From Cercis canadensis (taxonomy: Eukaryota > Streptophyta > Magnoliopsida > Fabales > Fabaceae), in NCBI GenBank assembly GCA_003255065.1, contig QAOA01002360.1:154415-218414 (forward strand): 64,000 nt of DNA, given 5' to 3'. The notes below the pieces were generated by a model. That model had not been told where the DNA came from. It saw only the letters and a list, made by a program, of their open reading frames with translations, and made no database searches. The translations under genes were made by a program, and so were the position numbers. Shown piece by piece: positions 46,991 to 58,527 of this stretch (positions are counted from its first letter, which is position 1; each line of letters begins with the position of its first letter).

Positions 46991-48454
46991 CATTAGGTTG
47001 GGCCATAAAAATCTGGCCCGAATAGGCCCTTTTATTTTTTAGATTAGACCACACCACTAAATTATATTAATAAGTGTTATTTAGAAGTATACACTACTAC
47101 AATTTATTCTATTATTTATGCCTTGTTATTTTAAATTTACACTTAAATGCATTTGTTTTTATATATCTTTGATTCTTTATTTTAATTTTATTTATTACTT
47201 TATGTATGTTTTGTTTTGTTCAATTAGATTCATTAACAAGTTAGTCAAAATAACTAAAGGAAAAAAAATAAAATTAAACTCTTATTAATTTTGAGCCTTA
47301 TTACAAATAAAAATAGTTTAAAAATTAAAAAAAAAAAATGGACTAGCCCGTGGAGGGCTGGTTGCTGTCCCAAATAAAAATGGGCAAAATTGACCCTGTC
47401 CGAATTAGCCAGCGGCGTGACCGGGCCGAGCCAATTTGGTTTTGCAGCTCTATCCTCTATGGACAATACACAAGACCCATCCCAACTCAGATATATGGGC
47501 CAGCCAAAGCACTTTGGGTTGGGTTTTTTTTTTTTTTTCTAAACATTGGGATCCGGTTTATGCCCAATTTTAGGCTCTAATATGTTTGAAAAAATATTGG
47601 TTTTTGCTAATTTGACTGTATTTATAGGATTTTTTATTTTATTTTTACATATATGCTACATACAATGTGAAGGGATAATACATGAGCCGACAAGGGTTAG
47701 CTCAATTGATAAGTTCAAGTTGCTTCAATGAAAACCTCTTTAATTCAAAAATTGCTGGTAAGAATTTTTTGGTAGGCATATATTTTTGTGGTGCACCATG
47801 TCTTAGAGATAAAGTAATCCATTTATTTTTTAAAATTTTTCTCTTCCAAAAAAAAGGAGGTAATATGTTTTCTTTCCAGCTCCGCTGTCAATTAAACTGA
47901 AGTGTAGCACCAATAGATTTGTAGTTGATGTAGATTAGTGACTTGTGGTCTTTACTGCTAGCAATTCCATGCATGCATGATATATTCATTTCCTAGAAAC
48001 AATATTCGCGTTAATTTGTAGTTTAACTTTATTCAATAAGAAGTAATTTTACTTGATTTTTACTTGCCAAGACAATAAAATTTATGTCAACTGAACCTAC
48101 CTAAAAATATTCCACATTTTATAAGTGAGAGACAAGCTCCAAAACCCCAGAATGGTCACAAAACAAAGAATTAAGCAGCAGACTAAGTTAACTGGTGAAG
48201 AAATAAAACTCATTGTGTCTCAATGCTCTCTTAATTCATCCACAACTTCAGCACAACATCTACGTTCATGACATGCATTAGACTATTGCATTGCAAGATG
48301 AAGCGTGAAACCCAACATCATCATTCTAAAATGTTTAGCACTTTCTCTTACCTTAAACACAATTCAGGAAAGAATGAATTAGATATACCTAATGAGGGAC
48401 CACACAATTAAGTAGATCTCCCTAAAAGATGAAATTTATTTGTAGCTATGAAGC
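46991..48454. other. Intergenic, no gene supported
   Basis: AT-rich. A GC-richer patch at 47330-47540 ('gggctggttgctgtcccaaa', 'gaccgggccgagcc') looks like a hAT-type subterminal scrap. 47860-47960 resembles 22200-22310 from the RLP-A upstream region. Confidence 0.55.
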
Positions 48455-51420
48455 TATTTGGTAGTGTATTAATCTCATAATCGATTACCATGGTAACTGA
48501 AGATTGAAAATTTGATCTTTTGGCATATTGGCATAAGAAATGAGAAATAGAGAGGAAATGGCAGTTGATAGATGAGTCTATTAACTTGTTGTCTCTAGTA
48601 ATTATTTGGAAACGGACTCAGAATAAAATTACTTTGAATGATATCTTGCAAGCTTGTGCATGGTAACAATTCCTGTTTATTTGTAGAAATACATACTTAT
48701 CACATGACTGACGCAAAACCTTTATGTAGGAAACATAATAACTTGAGAAAGAAAAACCTTGACATAATTAGCTATGGATAGATCTCCAGTGACACAATCA
48801 AGTGGTCTCTTGAAAGCTAGTTTAAAAGTGAACTGTTGAAGCATGCACCAAGAACCTGCAAAATGAATATTGAGAAATAGTAATTATAAGGGTGAGTAAT
48901 TAATACATGACATATAAGTTGTTACTTCTAAAGTTTGAATGTTATGCAGGCATTACTATCAAAGGTGTTTGAAGACTTGGGTTTTGTGCATGGAAGTCCA
49001 ACTTAGTTTAACTTGAGCGGCTTTGATATATAGACTAAACTGTAAGGATATGCATTATTTACAACTTACTTTCTAATGTGAATGATCTAACTATCCACAA
49101 CTGAAAAAAATGGTAAGGATAGAAGGTTTCAAATTTTGACAGGTATATGTGTTGCAACAACGTACATATATAAATTTAGTAGTTCAAGGTCAATAGTTAA
49201 ACATCTAGGTAGTTTTCCCAAAAGACATTTAATTCAATTGTTTTTTTTGAAAAAAATTATTTGATATAGTGTTTATCTAGGCTAAAAAAATCCCCTAAAA
49301 AGCAAATATGAATTTTTTGTGTATTCATGATAGGTTAATCTCCTAACTTTACACTAACTTTTGATGAGAATATATACTTAGAAATGCTTCCTCTTAGTAA
49401 GATAGTAAGTATATACAAGAATACTTTAACAACCATTAAGTCTATGAGTTTGATAATTACTTATTATTTGGAGAAAGAATACTAGAATTCAATGAAAAAT
49501 ATAAATTATATGGGTCAATTGAATTCTCAATCAAAAGCTTTGCACTTTATTTACCATGAGAGATTCAACGGAAGATGTTAGTCTTTAGGACCACAAAGAC
49601 ATAAAGTTGATTTTTCAATTCATCAAGAAATCTGAAGTAAGCATGCCTCCATGTCCTGTTGAAAAAGAGAGAAGCACAAGTTGCCCAAAAACCTGTGGCA
49701 AACCCTACTCCCATGCCAATATAGAACCATGATACAGGAATTCATGTTCACCATCATTTTCTTCAACTGGTTTTGTGTTGTTGGGCTTTTCTTCCTGTTT
49801 GGAAGCGGAATTCCACATAGTTCAGGATTGCCAATATAGCTAAGTGCATCAAAACTCTGAAGTTGGGATGTTGGTGGAATTTGGCCAGTGAAATTGTTTA
49901 ATGAGAGGTTTAAGAAACCAAGAAAAGACAATCTAGACATAGTCTGAGGAATTTCACCATCGAGTCGGTTACCAAAGAGATCAAGAGCTTCCAACTCTTT
50001 TATGTTTCCGATCTCTTCGGATATTCTTCCCATCAACTGATTATGGGATAAGTTCAAGGATTGCAAAGCAGTTAGGCCAAATATTTCTGGAGGTATTGTT
50101 CCAATCAAATTGTTATGAGAAAGATCAACAATACGCACCAATTCTTGAGAGCTTAAGTAGATTAACTGATTTCCTTTGACAGGCAATTCAAGATAATACC
50201 AGAAGAACCATGTTTTATTCGAAACATTGATATGGAAGCCAAAAAACAGGGTTGAGGTATTAAGGGAAACCAAGGGTGTGATATTATGTAGGCAGTTGGG
50301 TATTGGTCCTGATAGTCTATTATCGGCAGTATCCAACAGTACAAGGGAAGAAAGTTGGCATATCTGTGGGGGTATGTTACCGTTGAATTGATTTGATCTC
50401 AACAACAGGACCTTTACACTCTGGCTTATCCAGTATGGTATATTGCCAGTAAACTTATTTTCACCAAGATTAAGGAATCCTAGTTTCTGGCAATTTTGCA
50501 GAGATGGAGGGATATATCCAAATAAGTTGTTATTGTTCAAACGCAATGACGTAAGATTAGACAATAAACTCATTGATTGGGCAATCTTTCCTGTTAACCT
50601 ATTGTATTGCAGGTCAACAATAATCAGAGATTTCCAATTCATCCAGCAGTCTGTAAGCCCTCCAGATAAACGATTATGAGAGATGTCCAAAACCAACAAA
50701 TTGCTTTTCCCTTCCATCTTTTGACACAAGAGACGAGATAAGGTTCCTAACAAAGAGTTGTTTGCTGCTTCGAAAACAGTCACGTTTGTGGATAATCGAG
50801 GGATCCCCCCTCTCAAATTATTATCATTGAACCATATGATTCTGGAGTTTAGCAGCACCTTTGACAAGTCTCCACTGATTGAATTGCTCAATAATTGTAT
50901 GACTTCAACTTCAACTACAAAGTTCCAAAATGTATCTTGATCTTCAAATGACAGGGTGAAGTTGGTGATTCCTAGATATTGTAGAGATTTCTGTGTGTAT
51001 AGCCATGCAGGAAGTTCGGGATCCACATATCCCAAAGAAATTTCTTTAAGTTGAAAGGAAGGAATCCAGTGGGGATCAAAATGAAAGGTTAAGGCTAGTG
51101 AATCCAATTCAAAGACCTAATAGTTATTGAAAATTTTTTAAGAACAAATTTGTCGATCGCTACATTTTTTAATGACGAAAAAAGAGTTTTACTCTTTAGT
51201 TTATTATGAGATAAGCTCAATTATTTCAAATTTTAAATATTTAATATTGTCTAAGGTAAGGGGTCTTGGAAAAGATTATGGTTAAGATAAAGATACAAAA
51301 AGTGATCACTCATGTTAAACAACTAATTAGGTAATAACTAATCAGAGTGAAAAGCATTCCCTGAAAGATCAAGAACTTGGAGTGAAGTAAAAATAACACA
51401 ACAAGGTTGCAAAGTTTGGA
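48455..51420 (-). repeat. Segmental duplicate of the RLP-A locus (copy B)
   Basis: Matches about 16970-20200 in the same orientation, including over 1 kb of the 3' non-coding flank. Similarity is high through the coding C-terminus (about 90% or better at the protein level by eye) and weaker past 51107. It ends close to the F5H gene. Confidence 0.85.
49560..51420 (-). pseudogene. Broken copy of RLP-A
   Basis: An open frame of 494 residues (49623-51107) covers the second half of the LRRs, the island, final LRRs and C-cap start ('GNPELCGIPL'). It then leaves the RLP-A frame near 49800 because bases are missing compared with RLP-A, so the membrane helix is lost. The amino-terminal half, with signal peptide and N-cap, is absent. 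51115-51420 retains only a degenerate match to RLP-A 20005-20200, with the intervening part of RLP-A missing. The product would lack both secretion signal and anchor, so it is very likely non-functional as a receptor. Confidence 0.85.
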
Positions 51421-51674
51421 CATAAAAATCAAATGAAGAAGAAAGATAATCAAGCTAACCCGTATTGATCCTTTGTTTCCCTTTCTGAATTATTGTGGTT
51501 CTTCCTTGATATTTATGTATAATTGAGCAATTGTAAAAACAAAAAAGAAAAGAAGGTCCCAAACTGGATGCCGCTGGTTGATTGACTGAGATTACAAATC
51601 CCCACCAAATTTACTTGCTTTTCCTCTCATTTAGATCTTCTCCGCCAAATGTTTTTGGGTTTTAAAACTGTTTT
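51421..51674. other. 3' flank of F5H
   Basis: Short AT-rich spacer between the broken RLP copy and the F5H stop. Confidence 0.5.
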
Positions 51675-54442
51675 TTAAAACAGAGGGCACACCACGCGCT
51701 TCCTCGGTACGGCAATGAGTCGAGTCGCCCTCGGAGCGGTAAGTCCAAAGACGTCGTTGCTGTCCATCTCACTGGGTTTCATCCCATCCGGCAACTCCCA
51801 CGTGAAACAATGAAGAAGGTGAGCCACCGCCAACTCCAGCGCGTAGAGTCCGAGTTGCATTCCCGGGCATGACCTCCGACCCGAACCAAAGGGGATGAAC
51901 TCGAAGTTGCTCCCTTTGAAATCTGGTGCACCCTGTTTCAGAAACCTCCAAGGTTTGAACGTTTCCGGGTCCTCCCAGGAGTCCTTGTCCCTCCCAATCG
52001 CCCACGCGTTGATCATAACTCGTGACTTCTTCGGAATGTAGTACCCGGCAACCACCGTGTCCTCCGCTGTCTCATGGAGTAGCAAAGGGATGGGTGGGTG
52101 GAGGCGAAGTGTCTCCTTCAGTGCGCATTTTAAGTAGCTGAGCTTATCAAAGTCGCTCTCTTCCACTCTGCGTTCAAGACCCACCACATCATCAAGTTCT
52201 TGTTGGACCATTTTTAGATATTCTGGGCTTCTCATCAGCTCCGCCATGGCCCACTCTATTGCCGACGCCACCGTTTCCGTCCCTCCGAACATCACGTCCT
52301 GTAACGCCCATCATCATCATCACCATATTCTTATCTCACCACTTACCATGAAATCAATTTTCTTTCTTTTTTTAATCAAAAAAAAAATTAAAATGGAAAG
52401 GCGCACATATTTTAAAATTAAATAACTTCCCAATACAAGAGACTATGAAATTAGAAGACGTTTTATTTAAAATTTAATAATTTTTGTCTGAAACTTTTAG
52501 AATTAAACAATAATTTAATTTAAAATTTGTGATTATTTTGACAACAAGCATCTTTCTCCATCAACCTAACCTAAAAAGGGTTGCCGTATGTAGTATAATT
52601 TTTGTGAATAAACGGAAGGTGGGCTACACGTGTAAAATAGCAAGTGATGAGAATGGAAGTTGAGAAATGAAATGCTTGTTATAATGTTTAAAAGAAGAAC
52701 CCCGTACGTACCATGATAATGGCTTTGATATTATCCTTGGTAAGTTTGATGGAGTTCTGTAGATCGTCGGATTCACTGACTTTAGCCTCATCATCACTGT
52801 AAAAAACCATCAACTCATCTACCATGTCCGTTTCTTCATCAACGTTGTTCTCATTATTATTCCTTTTCTTCTCAATATGATCGTCCACGNCTCATGGAGT
52901 AGCAAGGGGATGGGTGGGTGGAGGCGAAGTGTCTCCTTCAGTGCGCATTTTAAGTAGTTGAGCTTGTCAAAGTCGCTCTCTTCCACTCTGCGTTCAAGAC
53001 CCACCACGTCGTCAAGTTCTTGTTGGACCATTTTTAGATATTCTGGGCTTCTCATCAGCTCCGCCATGGCCCACTCTATTGCCGACGCCACCGTTTCCGT
53101 CCCTCCGAACATCACGTCCTGTAACGCCATCATCATCATCATCATCTCACCACTTACCATGAAATCAATTTTCTTTCTTTTTTTATTCAACAAAAAAAAT
53201 GGAAAGGCGCACATATTTTAACATTAAATAACTTCCCAACACAAGAGACTATGAAATTAGAAGACGTTTTATTTAAAATTTAATAATTTTTGTCTCAAAC
53301 TTTTAGAATTAAACAATAATTTTAATTTAAAATTTGTGATTATTTTGACAACAAGCATCTTTCTCCATCAACCTAAAAAGGGTTGCCAATTTTTGTGAAT
53401 AAACGGAAGGTGGGCTAAACGTGTAAAATAGCAAGTGGAGAATGGAAGTTGAGAAATGAAATGCTTGTTATTATGTTTAAAAGAAGAACCACGTACGTAC
53501 CATGATAATGGCTTTGATATTATCCTTGGTAAGTTTGATGGAGTTCGTTAGATCGTCGGATTCACTGACTTTAGCCTCATCATCACTGTAAAAAGCCATC
53601 AACTCATCTACCATGTCCGTTTCTTCATCAACGTTGTTCTCATTATTATTCCTTTTCTTCTCAATATGATCGTCCACGATCTTATCAATGAACCTGTCCA
53701 GTGCAGCGCGAGCCTTGGTGAGTCTAGTATTCAGACCCTGCGGGTCGACCCACCCGAGATACGGGATGAAGTCCGCGATATTGAAAGCTCCGAACAACTT
53801 GGAGAACTCCTGCAGTATACTAATGAATTCATCTTGCCCTTCCTGAGAGCTCGACCCGAAAGCCGCCCGATAAATTATATTTTTCGTGAGATTAAACACT
53901 AACTCGCCGATATTTATGGGCTTGCCAGTATTGGCCGCAACAGTACGGACAACAATATCCACCTCATCTCGTACGGACTGCCAGGACTCGCTGCGTTTTC
54001 GGCTGAAGAGCTTCAAGACGCAAAGCTTACGCATCTGTCGCCAGAAGGGGCCGTAGTGGGCAAAGGCCATGTCGGCACGGTCATAGGTGAGGTAGCTAAT
54101 GGCTATGGTGGCTGGGCGATTTGAGAAGATGTTGTCTTGGACTTGAAGCACTTGGCGAGCTGCATCTGGGTTCGAAATTGCCACCATGTTCAAGAACCCC
54201 ATTTTCAGGCGTAAAACGCCACCGTATTGCTTGGCTAGCTTGGCTAGACCCCTATGGGTTAGCTGATCCATCATTTGCATGTTACCTATTATGGGTAAAC
54301 CTTTTGGTCCTGGTGGATATGGTGGCCTTCTTCCACGAATTCGACCCACTGTACCCAACAACAACATTAATGGGATTATGAACAAGAGAACCATGTGGAA
54401 TGGTTCCAGGCCAAGGCTACTGATTTCTACAACAGAATCCAT
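51675..54442 (-). CDS. F5H: Ferulate/coniferaldehyde 5-hydroxylase (CYP84A P450)
   Basis: Two exons: 54442-53501 and 52298-51675, joined as ...KAIIM|DVMFGGTE..., giving 521 residues; Arabidopsis F5H has 520. Donor gtacgt follows 53501; acceptor ttacag precedes 52298. Visible parts: N-terminal membrane anchor (about 15-35), Pro hinge ('PPYPPGPKGLPIIGN'), CYP84A-typical 'SNRPATIAISYLTYDRADMA', I-helix FGGTETVAS (318 on), ExxR in KETLR (375 on), 'FKPWRF', and haem loop FGSGRRSCPG with Cys458. The enzyme is ER-bound and 5-hydroxylates coniferaldehyde and coniferyl alcohol, committing flux to syringyl lignin and sinapate esters. As assembled, an extra exon-2 start (53118-52891) and extra exon-1 end (52889-52714) lie between the two exons around one N; these are best read as allelic overlap and not as extra exons. 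Without the extra copy the intron is about 0.4 kb. Confidence 0.9.
52071..53678 (-). repeat. Head-to-tail duplication around a single N (52890) inside F5H
   Basis: 52071-52889 (819 bp) and 52891-53678 (788 bp) match with several substitutions and intron indels. Coding differences include Ala/Val and Thr/Gln near the exon-1 end and Ser/Asn in exon 2. Intron indels plus a few coding changes look like two alleles placed end to end. Confidence 0.9.
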
Positions 54443-54804
54443 GTTGATTTTGGGTTTCTTTTTTTTATTATTTCTTTTCTAGCTAGCTAAACCTAATGGT
54501 TTTTGTTTTTGTTAGAAGTAGCACACTTCCAGAAACATCACCAAGCATCATGAAGCTTCAACACCAATCCAGAAACTTCCTACCGACCTAATAAAATTTA
54601 CTAGAAGCTGCAGGAGAACTCCAGAACAGGAACAGTACTACCGCATACTAGAAAGACCAGAAAAATAAAATATTGTATTAAAATAATACGACAACAACAG
54701 CTGTAAAAGAAAGAACTAGAAATAGATAATTCTAGAATAAGAAACCGCCATACATGAGGCGGCAAAAGACATCTATAAATAGGCTCTAGGTACACGTAGT
54801 GAGG
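54443..54804 (-). promoter_or_regulatory. F5H upstream region
   Basis: Minus-strand CTATTTATAG near 54771-54780 is a good TATA candidate about 330 bp before the ATG. The stretch has many GAA/TTC blocks ('ttccagaaac', 'tctagaataa', 'actagaagct') resembling loose heat-shock-element arrays. The TGTTAGAAG start at about 54512 also resembles a copia LTR edge. Either reading is tentative. Confidence 0.35.
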
Positions 54805-54823
54805 CAACCCAAAGTCCATATTT

Positions 54824-55223
54824 TTTTGTTTTTTGGGTATAAATACGGGGCAAAAGCCCAAAAGAAAGAGAACAACAAACAGTTACCAGAGGCAAGCTAT
54901 ACCCCAACTCATCAGAAGCAAGCAGGCACAATAAATGCGGAGGGGACCTCAGAAGCAAGCAGGCACAATAAATGCGGAGGGGACCTCAGAAGCATAGCTC
55001 CCAAGGGCTGACCCAGGCTATAATTAGCCAACCAATCAGCACAAAGATTTCCACTTCTTCCTATATAATTCATCTGAACGTGCCAGTCTTTCTTCAGAAG
55101 CCCAAAAATCTTAGAGAAAAGTTGAGAGTGTCTTCCACCAAAGTTCTCCTGGTTAGAGAGCGTCCGAATTGCAGACATGGAGTCACTCTCAACCAAAACC
55201 CACTTGAAGCCCAGGCTCCAAGC
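54824..55223 (-). mobile_element. Short 5'-truncated LINE with 19-bp target duplication
   Basis: The 19-bp sequence caacccaaagtccatattt is repeated exactly at 54805-54823 and 55224-55242. Between them the minus strand encodes an L1-type RNase H-like tail ('AWSLGFKWVLVESDSMSAIR', 'YIGRSGNLCADWLANYSLG') followed by a T-rich plus-strand end near 54824 (weak A-tail). A long perfect duplication, extreme 5' truncation and 3' tail together indicate target-primed reverse transcription. The perfect duplication suggests a fairly recent event. It lies about 0.4-0.8 kb upstream of the F5H ATG. Confidence 0.85.
54911..54987 (+). repeat. 37-bp tandem duplication within the LINE tail
   Basis: The unit beginning 'cagaagcaagcaggcacaat' occurs at 54913 and again at 54950, exact over 37 bp. 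Confidence 0.9.
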
Positions 55224-55242
55224 CAACCCAAAGTCCATATTT

Positions 55243-56059
55243 GCTTAAACCTTCTCTTTCTTCCACTATAACTTTGACAACTCAACTACTTTCACAAATA
55301 TTACCGTGCTACCATTTCAACTTCCAACTATTCAAGCTATCACACGCACACACAACTATTACCCAATATCATAAACTAACAGTTTTGTATATCAATGTGT
55401 TTGATATTGCAACTTCAAGTGTTGCTAAGTTGAGGGAGATCTATATATACAAGTTTCTAGCAGATCCTTGTGGGAAAAAAAAATCATTATAAAACTAGAC
55501 AATGGATACTGTTTCCTTAAAACATAAATAAAATAAATGATTAATTTTCTTTTGCTTAATTTTTTTATGAATTAATTAAGTAAATGCAAGCAAATGGTTC
55601 TCTGTGAAATAAGTAAAACAGTAGGACCAGCTGCAAAGCGATGTTGGACATAAAATTATTTATGTTTTTACTTAACAGTTTAAATTTTTAAATTGAATTA
55701 GTTTTTAACATAATATTAAAGTTTTTTTAATCAAGAGATCGGAAGATCAAATCTATATGCCTCTAAACTTTTTTTTAAAAAAAAAAAAGTATTCTTATAC
55801 AGAACATATTAAATATAAAATTATTCCAATCTTGAACTAACAACTTAAACTTTAAGTAACCATTCACTTTTTAAGTGAACAAAAATAAAGATTGATATGT
55901 CAGGCGTATACATACGTGTCTGTGCTTCTTTTAGTCACCTTATATGACCAGAAATGATTTTTATTTATTTAACTTTACTTGATTGGAACAAATTACCAAA
56001 TCATTTACCCATTCAAAAAGAAGCTATACAACAAAAAAGAGGATTTCTAACTTTGAAGA
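55243..56059. other. Intergenic, no gene seen
   Basis: AT-rich with several homopolymer runs; nothing else recognised. Confidence 0.6.
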
Positions 56060-56525
56060 TTTAACAACCTCTGAGATAATAAACCTTGGAAAAAATTATG
56101 GCTAAAATCAAAATACTAGAAATCACGGCTATGATTAAACAACCAATTACATAAATTAGAGTGAAAAGTATTGTAGTGGAAAGATCAAGAAGTTTGAGTG
56201 AAGCAAAATTGACATAATCAAGAGATGGGTTGATGTGTCAAAAAGTTAACAACCACACTTGTTTAACTCTAAAAGTGAATGAAGCATAGTAATTGATTGA
56301 AGCCAAGAAAATTTGAGGTTGAGGTATTTCAAGGAAGAAAAACAAGTAAGCCATGTCAGATCATCGATTTTAAGTTGATGATGATTGAATGATAAGTGAA
56401 GATATAAAAGCTTTGGGGAGTAATTTCCACAGCATTGAGGAGCTGTAAGTAATAAGTTATTGAGGCTCAAATCCAATTAAGTGGTTTAAAAATTCAAGTT
56501 CAAGCAAATTAGATAAAAGTATTCA
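56060..56525 (-). pseudogene. Third RLP-A-like fragment (copy C)
   Basis: Matches RLP-A 20065-20525, the amino-terminal LRRs, on the same strand. A 76-codon piece (56246-56476) retains 'MDLSLNNLLLTAPQCCGNYS' and 'DDLTWLTCFSSLKYLNL'. It has frame slips and losses and no signal peptide. Because it overlaps the RLP-A region also present at 51230-51420, it is not simply the missing head of copy B but a separate duplicate, or part of one. Confidence 0.8.
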
Positions 56526-57562
56526 ATGTATAAATAAATATTGCTCTCTGTCAGAATCCAAGTATACCAAAATTGAAGATTATCAGGCCAAGTCATAACA
56601 CTTTCTTTCTAATCTTTATCTGTTTTGTTTTGTATTTTTTTTTTTTTTTTTTTTNGTATTTTTTTTTTTTTTTTTGGCTAGATGAGCAAAACCAAGGCTT
56701 GATATTTATATAATTCTGCCGTCAAGTTGAAAGAGAAAAGATCTCATTGAAGATAGGTGATCTTCAAGGATGTTTCAATACTATTTTTCTGTACTCTCAA
56801 GATGGAACAATCATCATAGCTAATTAATGAAATGTTGGCATCTTTTGATAGTTCGATGGCATTGCTTGTTGAATCGTAGTCTAAGAGTTTCCAAAAGGGT
56901 TTAAGCCTTCAACTTTCATTCAGAATAATCAGTGAAGACTTTTTTTTTAAAAAAAAATTTTAGCTATGACTTTAAATTTAAATAATTTGTAAGTTTTAAA
57001 GATAATTTCAATATCATTCAGTCATAAGCTATTTCATACCTAAGATTGTTTACTACTCTAGATGACTAGAATTTCAATACCGAAAAACGAGATGAAAATA
57101 ATTCACAACATGATATTTTTGCGAAGCCAATCATAATTTATGAGCATAATTTATATCATGAGGACTTTTAATACTACAATATAAATTTCTGTTTTGCGTT
57201 ATTTTACAAGTAATTTAAACTTAAAATGTTCATATTAGCACAAATAATTATTGGGTTATTGAATTCTCCAAGTTGTAGTCATTGTTTATTGGATGTCATT
57301 TGGGATCCTTCTTGTATAATTGAGGCATGAGATATACTTAAGATGATGATATTTAGTTAGAATCTTTTAACTTGTATTTGATATTTCCTTGTGCAACTTA
57401 ACATATGACTGAAAGTGATTGTGGTCATAGGCAAGTTGCAGGGCTTTGCTTGAGAAGGCTTTGTTGCAAGCTAGGAGCAAGAGAATTTTATTTATCTTAT
57501 TATTTTTTTTTTGAATGTAATTAAAGTCCCTTTTCCCGAGACAAGTATTGTAATACTTAAAA
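56526..57562. other. Intergenic, no gene supported
   Basis: Contains long T-runs around the N at 56655. 57125-57240 resembles 15720-15830. A 69-codon minus frame at 57367-57576 has no recognisable product. Confidence 0.55.
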
Positions 57563-58527
57563 TCATATATTTGCACTACATATAAAGAATATATCTATGT
57601 CGCATAGTATCCGTAGGCCCATTCACTTATCATAGGAGAATAGGCGAGTCAGTTCTATATGGAATGTTTTTCTCTATCCGACATAGGTGAAGGTAGCACC
57701 ACCCCGGATGGTCGCTTTATGTGATAAAGAGGTGGAAGGATTTAAGTATCGGTAGAGAAATCATACATCACATGTTTAAATTTTGTCTTTACTTTTGTCA
57801 GATATTCCTGTAATACATTTATTATTTTGAGGTAAATAAAATGTATTTTTTGGTCATATTTATGTTCGCACAATTAATTTCAAGTAATTATTTTTTGAAA
57901 GGGTGTTGTGGGGTGCCTAATACCTTCTCTACACACAAATTGACTCCCAAATCATCTCTGGTTCGCAGATCATTTTTTAAATTAAAAAATAAGTTTTCTA
58001 ATTGTTTCCTATTTTCTTAATACAATTGTTGGCAACTCTAAGTNTCATATATTTGCACTACATATAAAGAATATATCTATGTCGCGTAGTATCTGTAGGC
58101 CCATTCACTTATCATAGGAGAATAGGCGAGTCAGTTCTATATGAGATGTTTTTCTCTATTCGACATAGGTGAAGGTAGCACCACCCCGAATAGTCGCTTT
58201 ATGTGATAAAGATGTGGAAGGATTTAAATATCGGTAGAGAAATCATGCATCACATGTTTAAATTTTTTGTCTTTTCTTTTGTCAGATATTCCTGTAATAC
58301 ATTTATTATTTTGAGTTAAATAAAATATATTTTTTGGTCATATTTATGTTCGCACAATTAATTTCAAGTAATTATTTTTTGAAAGGGTGTTGTGGGGTGC
58401 CTAATACCTTCCCTACACACAAATTGACTCCCAAATCATCTCTGGTTCACATATCATTTTTTAAATTAAAAAATAGGTTTTCCAATTGTTTCCTATTTTC
58501 TTAATACAATTGGTGGCAACTCTAAGT
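57563..58527 (+). repeat. Old LTR relic related to the large Ty3 element, opposite orientation
   Basis: 57600-58030 follows the reverse complement of 674-1200: the 'gtgttgtggggtgcctaata', 'tcgcagatca' and 'ataggcgagtcagttctata' motifs match at roughly 75-80% by eye. It ends near 'acaattggtggcaactctaa', the counterpart of the LTR's outer end. The stretch is doubled around one N at 58044 (57563-58043 and 58045-58527), so only one relic of about 0.5 kb probably exists. No coding part accompanies it. Confidence 0.7.

Noticed and set aside
47254-47466. Small frames around the GC-rich patch near 47.4 kb
   Set aside because: Overlapping frames on both strands, low complexity, and the patch resembles transposon subterminal sequence.
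52714-53118. Extra F5H exons, or two overlapping P450 genes
   Set aside because: The pieces mirror the ends of the real exons around one N with intron indels, as for two haplotypes placed end to end.
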